NCBI RefSeq assembly: GCF_039537965.1
Contig: NZ_BAABBM010000001.1
Span: forward strand, 62,001-126,000
Reading direction: 5' to 3'
DNA: 64,000 bases
Source of the DNA: Sphingomonas limnosediminicola
GTDB lineage: Bacteria > Pseudomonadota > Alphaproteobacteria > Sphingomonadales > Sphingomonadaceae
Shown: positions 19,444 through 27,781 of the stretch, piece by piece
Position numbering within the stretch: the stretch's first letter is position 1
Layout of the letters: every line of letters starts with the position of its first letter
Notes under the pieces: model-generated
What the model was told of the DNA's origin: nothing
Databases searched by the model: none
Seen by the model: the letters and a program-made list of their open reading frames with translations, nothing else
Program-made: the position numbers and the translations under genes

Positions 19444-21911
19444 CGGCGATCTCCTGAAGCGGCAGCAACGGCTCTAATGCTTGATCCACCCAAGCCCTCG
19501 CTCGCGACCGAGACGTCGACGAGGCCGGCGGCGCCGACTCTCACGATAGCTTGCGCGAGCCCGTTGAAGGCGTGTCGTTCGGATGCAACATCGGCCTCAA
19601 TACTATTCGGGTTTCCGTTCCCGACTCCGATCACCTGCCCGCCTTGAACTGCGAATTTTAGAAGGTTGCTGGCCGTCGGCACGGGCCGGCCGCGACGATC
19701 AACGACCTGCGCGTTGGCGATGAGCACGTCCCCGCTTGTGGCTAACCGCTGGGCAAGCGTGAGACGCACGGCGTGTGCGGGACCGCTTGTTTGGCGGACG
19801 TCTTGGGCAACGCGGCGACCTCCATTGTACCCAATCGCCTCCAGACGACCCGGCGCGTATGGGACGCGCCATTCTAGGTGACGGTTACGCGGCATCGCCT
19901 GTCTCTCAAGCGAGCGACCATTTAAAACTAGCTCGACCTCTTCAGTATTGCCGAGCGTCCAGACTTCGATCGGCCGGCCCTCCCTTCCGGCCCAATTCCA
20001 ATGTGGGAGAAGGTGAACGAGCGGTTGGTCTGGTCGCCAACAGGCGCGGTAGTAATAGTAATTGTCCTTGGGGAATCCGCAGGTGTCGAGGATGCCGAAC
20101 TGCGAGCTGATGCTTGGGAACTCGGCGTAGGGCGTCGGCTCGCCACGATAATCGAACCCGGTCCAGACAAAGCCTCCGGCGATGTACGGCCGCTCGGCGA
20201 CGATCGTCCACCATTCCTCAGCCGTGGTCGCCCACCAGGGATGCTCAGTGTCGTACGCGCGTACGATGTGTCGCGCCGGATCGGTCTCATATTCGCCGCG
20301 CGTGGAAACCGTGCTCCCAGTCTCGGATCCGTAGACCGGCTGCTCGGGACGTCGGCCGTGATAGGCCTCGATCTGGTTGGTTCGATAGTTGAAGCCGAGC
20401 ACGTCGACGACGCGGCCGATCCCCGTGTCCCAGCCCTGATCCATGGCGAAAGTGGTCGGCCGCGTCGGATCCAGCTTCTTCACATGCCGCGCCAACTCGG
20501 CGTTGATGCGCGCTCCGCGCTCCGTCGCTTGATGCGGCTCTTCGTTGCCGAGCGACCAGAGGATGACGCTTGGGTGATTGCGGTCGCGGCGGATGATCCG
20601 TTCGAGCTGGGACAGGCTTTCAGGGTCGGAGCTGTTGTAGCGTTGCTCGACGATCATCAGCATGCCCGTCTCGTCGCAAGCGTCGAGGAGCGCGGTCGCG
20701 GGTGGGTTGTGGGCGCTGCGCCAGGCGTTGGAGCCCATCTGCTGAAGCTGTTTGATGCGCCAGCGATGAAGCGTGTCGGGGATTCCGGTGCCGACGCCGG
20801 CATGATCCTGGTGATTGCAGGTGCCGAGAAGCTTCACGGGCTTGCCGTTAAGGAGGAAGCCGCATTCCGGGTCGAAGGTGGCAGTGCGAAGACCAAAGCG
20901 GGCTTCTGCACTATCGATGACTTGTCTGTCGCCAATCAATTCAGCGCGAACGGTATACAGATCAGGCGTCTCCAGCGACCAAAGCATCGGGATCGGGAAG
21001 CGGGTGCGGCGCTCGATTGTCTGGCGCTCGCCCGCCGGAATACTGATCGGCAAGGCATCTTCGATGGTGGTGAAGCTTCCCCTCGGTCCAATCAAGGTCA
21101 GGCGAAGTCCAGCCTCTGCCGGCGCGTCGGTTGTATTGGCGACGTCAATGCCGACGCGGATTTCGGCACCTTTGGCCGTGACTTTGCTGGTCACGACGAT
21201 TCCCCAATGCGGGATGTGCATTGGATCCGCGCTGACGAGCTCTACGTGGCGATAGATACCCGCGCCTTCGTAGAACCAGCCTTCGCCGAGCGTCGCGTCA
21301 ACACGGACGGCGATGACGTTCGGGCCGCCTTCATAGTCGAGAAAGTCGTCGATCAAGACGCTGAAGGGAGCATAACCGCTTTCGTTCCGGCCGGCGGCGT
21401 AGCCGTTCACGAAGACGATGCAGTCGCGGAACACCCCGTCGAACTCGAGCCAGAAGCGGCGGCCTTTTTCCGCAGCGGTGACGGCGATAGGCGTGCGGTA
21501 CCAGCCCACGCTGTTCTCAGGGAATTCGCGCCCGATAGCCTTGAAGCCATGCGCAGCCATTGAGTCTGAACGATCCTTCGGCGGCGGCGTTTTCGGCTGC
21601 GCAAAGGGAAGGGCGACTGCCCAATCATGCGGTACGATGACTTCAGCCCAGCCGCTGTCGTCGAACTTCGGCATCGCCCCTTCAGTGGCGTTGCCGGCTT
21701 TGGCGAAGGTCCGCTGGTCGCGCCCGAAGCCGAAGTCCTTGTCGATATCTGCCGCGTGGCCGAAGTGAAAGCGCCATTGCTCAAGCCGCTGGCGACGTCG
21801 CGGGTTTGGAGAGAGCACGGTTGTCCGCGCAATGGCCGGGCTCGTCGACGCGAGGCTCATCGCTAAAGCGCTCGCCCCGATCATTTCGCGCCGCGTAAAG
21901 CCGTCTTCCAT
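19440..21911 (-). CDS. GH2 beta-galactosidase, exported by a Tat-like signal
   Basis: The protein has 823 residues from ATG 21911, which has CGGAG nine bases upstream; a GTG six bases earlier is a weaker alternative. The N-terminus FTRREMIGASALAMSLAST is a Tat-type signal. GH2 domains follow: the sugar-binding sandwich (WAEVIVPHDWAV, GWYRTPI), an immunoglobulin-like domain, and a barrel with acid/base E457 in SLGNEEP and nucleophile E530 in YGSETGST. A C-terminal region after about residue 640 resembles the extra domains of Bacteroides-type GalB enzymes. It probably releases galactose from the oligosaccharides made by GH53. Preceded by a LacI gene on the same strand (57 bp gap). Confidence 0.92.
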   Translation of the reverse strand: MEDGFTRREMIGASALAMSLASTSPAIARTTVLSPNPRRRQRLEQWRFHFGHAADIDKDFGFGRDQRTFAKAGNATEGAMPKFDDSGWAEVIVPHDWAVALPFAQPKTPPPKDRSDSMAAHGFKAIGREFPENSVGWYRTPIAVTAAEKGRRFWLEFDGVFRDCIVFVNGYAAGRNESGYAPFSVLIDDFLDYEGGPNVIAVRVDATLGEGWFYEGAGIYRHVELVSADPMHIPHWGIVVTSKVTAKGAEIRVGIDVANTTDAPAEAGLRLTLIGPRGSFTTIEDALPISIPAGERQTIERRTRFPIPMLWSLETPDLYTVRAELIGDRQVIDSAEARFGLRTATFDPECGFLLNGKPVKLLGTCNHQDHAGVGTGIPDTLHRWRIKQLQQMGSNAWRSAHNPPATALLDACDETGMLMIVEQRYNSSDPESLSQLERIIRRDRNHPSVILWSLGNEEPHQATERGARINAELARHVKKLDPTRPTTFAMDQGWDTGIGRVVDVLGFNYRTNQIEAYHGRRPEQPVYGSETGSTVSTRGEYETDPARHIVRAYDTEHPWWATTAEEWWTIVAERPYIAGGFVWTGFDYRGEPTPYAEFPSISSQFGILDTCGFPKDNYYYYRACWRPDQPLVHLLPHWNWAGREGRPIEVWTLGNTEEVELVLNGRSLERQAMPRNRHLEWRVPYAPGRLEAIGYNGGRRVAQDVRQTSGPAHAVRLTLAQRLATSGDVLIANAQVVDRRGRPVPTASNLLKFAVQGGQVIGVGNGNPNSIEADVASERHAFNGLAQAIVRVGAAGLVDVSVASEGLGGSSIRAVAAASGDRR

Positions 21912-21968
21912 ACGCACGAACTCCGCTATTCATGCGACGATTAGGGCGACTGAGAAAACGCGCAAGCG

Positions 21969-22994
21969 TCAGGATGTGACGCTCGACTCCCTGACGGTGA
22001 GGCGCACTGGAAGAACGCGCTTGGCCGCATTGCCGCGCTCGATCGAGCAGAGGATTGCGTCGATCAACGCTTCGGCCGCCTGGCGCGGGTCCTGAGCAAC
22101 GGTCGTGAGCGGCGGGCTGGAAAGGCTCGCGGCAGGAATGTCATCGAACCCGACGACCGAAACGTCCTCGGGAACGCGCCGCCCCATTGCCTGCAGTGCG
22201 TGCACCGCGCCAATCGCCGCGACATCGGAGGCTGCGAAGACGGCGTCGAAGTTGGCCTGCCTGGCCACGAGGCGTTCGACGGCCATCCGTCCGGCTGCCT
22301 CGCTGGGGTCGGCATCGACCTGCAGCCGTTCGTCCAGGTCTAGCCCCGCCGCGCGAAGTGCGCGGCTGTATCCGATCCAGCGTCCAAGGAACTCCGGATA
22401 GCCAGGGTCGACGGTGCCGACAAACGCGATGCGGCGCCGGCCTTGTTGCAAAAGATGCGTGGTGGCGTCGAAGCCGCCCTGCTCGTTATCGGATGAGACA
22501 GTCGCGCCTAGCTCCCCGTCGGCGGCCGAACCCCACCGCACGAAATGGGCACCGCGCTCGATCAGCTGCACGAGCTTCGGCCGATATTCCAGATAATCGC
22601 CGTAGCCGAGCAGAATGATCCCATCGGCCTTTCTACTGTCTTCATAGTCGACGTGCCAGTCGGACGAGAGCTGCTGGAACGAGATCAGCAAATCATATCC
22701 ATGGGCGGCGCAGCACCGCACCATCGGCCCGAGCAGGGTAAGGTAGAAGGGATTGATCGTCGCGCCCTCGGGCGACCATTCCTCGAAGAAAAGTAATGCA
22801 AGCGTGCGCGATTGCTGGCGCCGCAAGCCGGAGGCGTTCTTGTCGACCTTGTAATTAAGCTGTTCCGCCGCAGCGAGCACGCGCGCGCGCGTTTCCTCAC
22901 TCACGGACGGGCTGCCGCTGAGTGCGCGGGAGACCGTTGGCTGGGAGACGCCCGCGAGCGCCGCAATATCGAACGAGGTCGGCCGCCTCTGCAT
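21969..22994 (-). CDS. LacI family transcriptional regulator of the glycan locus
   Basis: A 341-residue regulator. The N-terminal helix-turn-helix is FDIAALAGVSQPTVSRALSG (residues 8-27), followed by a hinge helix and a periplasmic-binding-protein-like sensor domain with VSVVGFDDIPAASL near the C-terminus. It is the first gene of the LacI-GH2-GH53 operon and diverges from the TonB receptor operon. It probably responds to a galacto- or gluco-oligosaccharide and controls both directions. A candidate operator core ATACGTAT lies 24 bp upstream of its start codon. Confidence 0.93.
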   Translation of the reverse strand: MQRRPTSFDIAALAGVSQPTVSRALSGSPSVSEETRARVLAAAEQLNYKVDKNASGLRRQQSRTLALLFFEEWSPEGATINPFYLTLLGPMVRCCAAHGYDLLISFQQLSSDWHVDYEDSRKADGIILLGYGDYLEYRPKLVQLIERGAHFVRWGSAADGELGATVSSDNEQGGFDATTHLLQQGRRRIAFVGTVDPGYPEFLGRWIGYSRALRAAGLDLDERLQVDADPSEAAGRMAVERLVARQANFDAVFAASDVAAIGAVHALQAMGRRVPEDVSVVGFDDIPAASLSSPPLTTVAQDPRQAAEALIDAILCSIERGNAAKRVLPVRLTVRESSVTS

Positions 22995-23017
22995 CAGTTT
23001 AATTCTTAGCGTTCTGA

Positions 23018-23025
23018 ATACGTAT
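23018..23025. promoter_or_regulatory. Operator candidate ATACGTAT between LacI and TonB receptor
   Basis: A perfect 8 bp palindrome within GAATACGTATGTATA, in the 153 bp between the divergent LacI and TonB receptor genes. A central CG dyad of this kind suits LacI-family proteins. Related octamers lie before GH97 and the SGLT-type gene. Core length is short, so assignment is tentative. Confidence 0.35.
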
Positions 23026-23147
23026 GTATAGCCGTTCGGGCAGCTTCCGCCGCAGCGATCCTCTGATATTCCTTATCGTCGGGAGAGGGGTCTTGGCCCC
23101 TAACAGGTGACTTATGCCGGTGCGCAACGCGCTGGCCGAAGGGGGAC

Positions 23148-26100
23148 ATGATGATCAGCATTTCTTCGCGCTCGCGGTTGATTGTGGCGGCGAGCCCGCT
23201 TGCGATGGCGATGGCGCTTTCAGCGACTCCAGCCTGGGCGCAAGATGCTCAGCCCGCGATTACCGGCGCGGCGTCCGCCGCGACCGCGGCGCAGCCGGCG
23301 GATCAGACGACGGCCAACGATCAGGGCGCGAGCCCGGCAGCCACCGACTCCAGCTCCGATAGGATCGTTATTACGGGATATAGGGCTTCTCTTCAGAACG
23401 CGATCAATAAGAAGAAGAAGGCTGACCAGATCGTTGAGTCAGTGAGCGCCGAGGATATCGGTAAGCTGCCCGACGCGTCGATCGGTGAAGCCATTGCGCG
23501 TCTACCGGGCATCACTTCCCAGCGGCTCTCGGGCCGCGCGGACGTTATCTCGATCCGCGGCTTCGGACCTGACTATTCGACTACCCTTCTGAATGGTCGC
23601 GAACAGACTTCGACCGGCGATAACAGAGCCGTCCAGTTCGATCAGTATCCGGCCGAAATCATCAATCAGGTCAACGTCTACAAGACGCCGATCGCGTCGG
23701 TGATCGGGCAGGGCATCGCCGGCACGATCGACCTACGTACGATTCGTCCGCTCGAATATGGCCATCGCGTAATCTCGGTTGGCGGCCGCTTCGTTTACCC
23801 GGATATCGGCAAGCTCAATCCGGACGCAAAGAAGTACGGCTATAGGGTGAACGGCGTTTACGTCGATCAGTTTCTGGACGGACGTGCGGGCATATCGCTT
23901 GCCGCGAGCTGGGATGATGAACCTTACGAAATCCAAGAATTCAATGCTTGGGGCTACGCCGATGGGCCCGGCGGAAACAAGGTTGTCGGCGGGCTGAAGT
24001 CGTATTCGCGGTCGACGGAGCTTAAGCGCCTGGGTCTCGCCGGTACGTTGGAGTTCAAGCCGACCGAAAACTTTACCTCGACGATCGACGGCTTCTATTC
24101 GGACTTCAAGGACGACCAGATTGCCCGCGGCATCGAGATTCCGCTGCAGTGGGGACAGGGAGGTCCACACGAGGTCCTGCAGCCAGGCTACACTGCTTCG
24201 AACGGACTTATCACCGACGGCACGTATGCGAACGTCGTTGGTGTTGTTCGCAACGTACTGCAGCCGCGTCATGCCAAGCTCTACTCAATCGGTTGGAACA
24301 ACCGCTATGAGGGGCCAAACGGCTTGCGTGCCTTCCTTGACCTCAGCTGGAACAAGACGAAGCGCAATGAGCTGGTGTTCGAGACCTATTCGGGCAGCGG
24401 GTATAACTTCTCGGGCCCGGGCGACAATCTTACTTTCCACACTGGCGACACCGGAACCGATTTCACAAACCACAATATCAACTACGCAGATCCCAGCCAG
24501 ATCTTCGTTACCGATCCGCGTGGCTGGGGTGGAACGGCGCCGAACGGAGCGCTTAGGCCGGGCTATTGGAACAACCGGATAGTCAACGACCGCATATGGC
24601 AGGTGCATCCGGAGCTCTCGAAAGATCTGAATTCGAGCTTCCTCTCAAGGTTCAGTGTTGGCGCGAACTACACGGATCACTCGAAGTCGCTGACTCCCGA
24701 CGAAGCATTCGTCCAGTTCACCGATCCAACGCTGCGCAATCTCGTTCTTCCCGATCAGTATAACCTCGGCGGAGCGGATTTCGGGTGGATCGGAATGGGC
24801 CATACGTTGGCGTTCGATCCACAGCAGCTGCTTAACGATGGTATCTACACGCTCGTATCAAACAATTTGAATCCTGACGTCCAAGCGAAAGCTTATGACG
24901 TTCATGAGAAGCTTACGACGTTTTACGTCCAGGCTGACATCCGATCGCAGCTTGGTGCGGCTGAGTTGACCGGCAACATCGGCTTGCAAGCCGTTCACAC
25001 CGACCAGCTCTCGACAGGCTTCAAGATCGGAAACCAGGGAACTCCTGCCGTTCTTCTTCCGGCCAGCGACGGCGCAAAATATTGGGACGTTATGCCCACG
25101 TTGAACCTGTCGTTTCGTTTTCCGGACGACTGGGTCATCCGTCTTGGCCTAGCTCGAGAAGTCCAGCGCCCACGCATGGATTCTATGCGGATCGCCAATG
25201 AATATGGTGTTTGCCGGAGCGGCTGCGCTCCGTACCCCGTCATCACTGGCACCGCCGGTAATCCTGAGTTGAGACCGTACCGCGCCAATGCCGCGGACCT
25301 CAGCTTCGAGAAGTACTGGGGCACGAAGGGATACGTGTCGCTGCAGTTCTTCTACAAGAAGTTCAATACCTTCGTTGTAGAACAGAACCTGACCAACGTT
25401 CCTTTCGATTACACCGGCTACCCGATCCCCTCGCCGTGGCAGACGACAAGTCCGTGCGATCCCTCGGTATCCGGATGCAATTACCTTCCGCCAGAAGGCA
25501 TCACGAATGGCTTCATCAAGGCGCCGTACAACGTAAGTGGCGGCAAGATGTACGGCGTCGAACTCGGTGCGACCTTGCCGTTCGGCGATTTCGTATCTGC
25601 ACTCGATGGCTTCGGATTGACGGGCGGTGTGGGTTACACCCAGTCCAAAGTCCGCATTTATCCAGGCGCGCCTTCATCGATGCTTCCGGGCTATTCGAAG
25701 TGGGTTGCCAACGGTACACTCTATTTCGAAAAGTGGGGCTTCAACGCGCGGGGCAGCGTCCGTTACCGCTCGAGCTTCCAGGGCGAGGTTTCGGGCTTCG
25801 CTCAGAACAACGTGTTCCGCCAAGCCAAGCCGGAGACGATCGTCGATGCGCAGGTCGGTTACGACTTCCAGCCGAACTCGATGCTCAACGGACTGTCGGT
25901 CTATCTGCAGGCACTCAATTTGACGGACGAGCCGTTCGTAACGACTAACCCGGGCGAAGACCTCCAGGTTATCGACTACCAAAAGTACGGCCGCCGCTGG
26001 ATGATCGGTGCTTCGTACAAGTTCGGTGGCAGCACTCCCACTCCGCCGCCGCCTCCACCGCCTGCACCGCCGCCGCCACCGGCCGCACCCGCGACACAAA

Positions 26101-26198
26101 CCTGCGCGGATGGCTCGGTGATTTTGGCGACCGGTGCGTGCCCAGCACCGCCGCCTCCGCCGCCACCACCGGCACCGGCACCAGAACGCGGCCTTTGA
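23148..26198 (+). CDS. TonB-dependent receptor with proline-rich C-terminal tail
   Basis: A 1016-residue outer membrane receptor. A signal peptide ends near ATPAWAQ (about residue 31). A linker rich in Ala, Thr and Gln precedes the plug, which holds DRIVITGYRASLQNAI, EDIGKLPDASIGEAIARLPG and VISIRGFGPDYSTTLLNGRE. The 22-strand barrel follows, and the last strand reads WMIGASYKFGG. About 57 residues continue beyond it: proline runs around a Cys-pair segment TCADGSVILATGACP. A normal receptor ends at the aromatic last strand, so this tail would sit in the periplasm. The receptor should import an oligosaccharide; downstream GH13 genes suggest maltodextrins. Start ATG 23148 follows GGGGGA; ATG 23151 is also possible. 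Confidence 0.93.
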   Translation: MMISISSRSRLIVAASPLAMAMALSATPAWAQDAQPAITGAASAATAAQPADQTTANDQGASPAATDSSSDRIVITGYRASLQNAINKKKKADQIVESVSAEDIGKLPDASIGEAIARLPGITSQRLSGRADVISIRGFGPDYSTTLLNGREQTSTGDNRAVQFDQYPAEIINQVNVYKTPIASVIGQGIAGTIDLRTIRPLEYGHRVISVGGRFVYPDIGKLNPDAKKYGYRVNGVYVDQFLDGRAGISLAASWDDEPYEIQEFNAWGYADGPGGNKVVGGLKSYSRSTELKRLGLAGTLEFKPTENFTSTIDGFYSDFKDDQIARGIEIPLQWGQGGPHEVLQPGYTASNGLITDGTYANVVGVVRNVLQPRHAKLYSIGWNNRYEGPNGLRAFLDLSWNKTKRNELVFETYSGSGYNFSGPGDNLTFHTGDTGTDFTNHNINYADPSQIFVTDPRGWGGTAPNGALRPGYWNNRIVNDRIWQVHPELSKDLNSSFLSRFSVGANYTDHSKSLTPDEAFVQFTDPTLRNLVLPDQYNLGGADFGWIGMGHTLAFDPQQLLNDGIYTLVSNNLNPDVQAKAYDVHEKLTTFYVQADIRSQLGAAELTGNIGLQAVHTDQLSTGFKIGNQGTPAVLLPASDGAKYWDVMPTLNLSFRFPDDWVIRLGLAREVQRPRMDSMRIANEYGVCRSGCAPYPVITGTAGNPELRPYRANAADLSFEKYWGTKGYVSLQFFYKKFNTFVVEQNLTNVPFDYTGYPIPSPWQTTSPCDPSVSGCNYLPPEGITNGFIKAPYNVSGGKMYGVELGATLPFGDFVSALDGFGLTGGVGYTQSKVRIYPGAPSSMLPGYSKWVANGTLYFEKWGFNARGSVRYRSSFQGEVSGFAQNNVFRQAKPETIVDAQVGYDFQPNSMLNGLSVYLQALNLTDEPFVTTNPGEDLQVIDYQKYGRRWMIGASYKFGGSTPTPPPPPPPAPPPPPAAPATQTCADGSVILATGACPAPPPPPPPPAPAPERGL

Positions 26199-26208
26199 TC
26201 TAAGCGGC

Positions 26209-26237
26209 GCCGGCGACACCAATTATGTGTCGCCGGC
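26209..26237 (+). promoter_or_regulatory. Strong intercistronic hairpin after the TonB receptor gene
   Basis: GCCGGCGACAC (26209-26219) pairs perfectly over 11 bp with GTGTCGCCGGC (26227-26237) around a 7 nt loop. It begins 10 bp after the receptor stop and ends 23 bp before the halogenase-like gene. No T-run follows, so full termination is not expected. It could stabilise the receptor mRNA end or partly attenuate the downstream genes, which would be needed in lower amounts. Confidence 0.55.
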
Positions 26238-26260
26238 CGTCCGCGTTATGAAAGATCTCA

Positions 26261-27781
26261 ATGACTGAAGTCGGCCAACGCAGGATCGTCGTTGTCGGAG
26301 GGGGCACGGCGGGATGGATGACGGCTGCTGCCCTCGGGCGGTTTTGCTTGCCCGGAATGTCCGTCACCCTGGTGGAATCCGATGAGATTGGAATTGTGGG
26401 TGTGGGCGAGGCGACGATTCCGTCCATCGCTTTATTCAACCAATCACTCGGGATTGACGAGGCAGCTTTCGTCGCCGCAACCGGCGGCACCTTCAAGCTT
26501 GGAATTGCATTCGATGGCTGGGGGAAACCGGATGAGGCCTATGTCCACGCGTTTGGCCTGGTCGGAAGCGCACTCGGCGTTGTGCCTTTCCACCATTATT
26601 GGCTGCGCGGGCGAAAGCTCGGGATCGCCAAGCAGCTAGGTCATTACATCCTCCATACAATTGCCGTCGCCGGCAATCGGTTCGCCCACGTGCAACGCCC
26701 CCCCGGGAGCGTGCTTCCGCCACTCCCTTACGCCTATCACTTCGACGCCAGCCTTTACGCGCGTTTCCTCCGTGGTTTCGCCGAGAACCTCGGCGTCGTG
26801 CGGCAGGAAGGAAAGATCGTCGCGGTCGAGCGCGATCAGCAGAACGGCGACGTCGCGGCGGTGCTGCTCGCTAACGGCACGCGGGTTACCGGCGATCTGT
26901 TCATAGACTGCTCTGGGTTCCGCGGACTGCTCATCGAGCAAGAGCTGGAGGCCGGATTCGAGGATTGGACGCAGTGGCTTCAGTGCGACCGCGCCGTCGC
27001 CGTTCCGTGTGAGCGCGTCGAGCCGCTGATTCCACTGACGCGCTCGATCGCGCGGGAGGCGGGCTGGCAGTGGCGCATCCCGCTGCAGCATCGAACCGGC
27101 AATGGCTATGTCTTTTCATCTCGCCGGATCAGCGAGGATGAGGCGACGGCGACGTTGCTCGCCAATCTTGATGGCGAGGCAAAAGCCGACCCGCGAACGA
27201 TCCGCTTCACGACTGGAAGACGGCGCAAGACTTGGGTGCGAAACGTCGTCGCGATTGGGCTTTCGTCCGGCTTCATTGAGCCGCTGGAGTCGACCTCGAT
27301 CCACCTCATCCAGACCGCGATCAACCGGCTGCTGGAACTCTTGCCCGCCGGCGAAATAACCGATGCGACGCGCGACGACTTCAACGAACGCAGCGCCCTG
27401 GAAATGGAGCGGGTGCGGGACTTTATCATCCTCCACTATCACGCCAACCAGCGCGAAGGTGAACCCTTCTGGGATGAGCTTCGGGCAATGGAAGTGCCGG
27501 AAGCGCTGCAGCACAAAATGGATCTTTTCCAGTCCACGGCGCGGGTGTCGGCAAGCTTCGACGAGCTATTCGACGCGCGGGCGTGGATCCAGGTGCTGAT
27601 CGGCCAAAATATCATGCCAAAGACTTATCACCCGATCGCCGACTTGCTCCCGGAATCGCGCCTGCGCGAGTTTCTGGACAGGTTGGAGCGGGCTCATATC
27701 GAGGATGTATCGCGTATGCCGGACCACGGTGAGTTCGTATCGAAATTTGCGCCTGTGAAACGCGACTTGGTGCCGGCTTAA
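26261..27781 (+). CDS. Tryptophan-halogenase-family flavoprotein in the glycan operon
   Basis: A 506-residue FAD enzyme of the tryptophan halogenase family. The FAD motif is VGGGTAGW (residues 12-19). The catalytic lysine lies in GGTFKLG (K79), the WxWxIP motif is present as WQWRIP (W269-P274), and the glutamate in EPLESTS (E343) corresponds to the second catalytic residue of PrnA-type enzymes. All features needed for halogenation appear intact. No flavin reductase is next to it. It follows the TonB receptor and overlaps the GH13 stop-start (TAATG). Homologues beside TonB receptors are common in sphingomonads and Caulobacter, but their true substrate is, to my knowledge, unknown. The halogenase activity is therefore inferred. 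Confidence 0.88.
   Translation: MTEVGQRRIVVVGGGTAGWMTAAALGRFCLPGMSVTLVESDEIGIVGVGEATIPSIALFNQSLGIDEAAFVAATGGTFKLGIAFDGWGKPDEAYVHAFGLVGSALGVVPFHHYWLRGRKLGIAKQLGHYILHTIAVAGNRFAHVQRPPGSVLPPLPYAYHFDASLYARFLRGFAENLGVVRQEGKIVAVERDQQNGDVAAVLLANGTRVTGDLFIDCSGFRGLLIEQELEAGFEDWTQWLQCDRAVAVPCERVEPLIPLTRSIAREAGWQWRIPLQHRTGNGYVFSSRRISEDEATATLLANLDGEAKADPRTIRFTTGRRRKTWVRNVVAIGLSSGFIEPLESTSIHLIQTAINRLLELLPAGEITDATRDDFNERSALEMERVRDFIILHYHANQREGEPFWDELRAMEVPEALQHKMDLFQSTARVSASFDELFDARAWIQVLIGQNIMPKTYHPIADLLPESRLREFLDRLERAHIEDVSRMPDHGEFVSKFAPVKRDLVPA

Noticed and set aside
20001..21563. 520-codon plus-strand frame opposite the GH2 gene
   Set aside because: Composition is that of an antisense shadow in high-GC DNA; the minus-strand frame has complete GH2 motifs and a Tat signal.
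26041..26185. CCG/CCA-rich repeats in the TonB receptor end as a CRISPR or minisatellite
   Set aside because: They are codon-level proline runs in the reading frame, without regular unit length or spacers.
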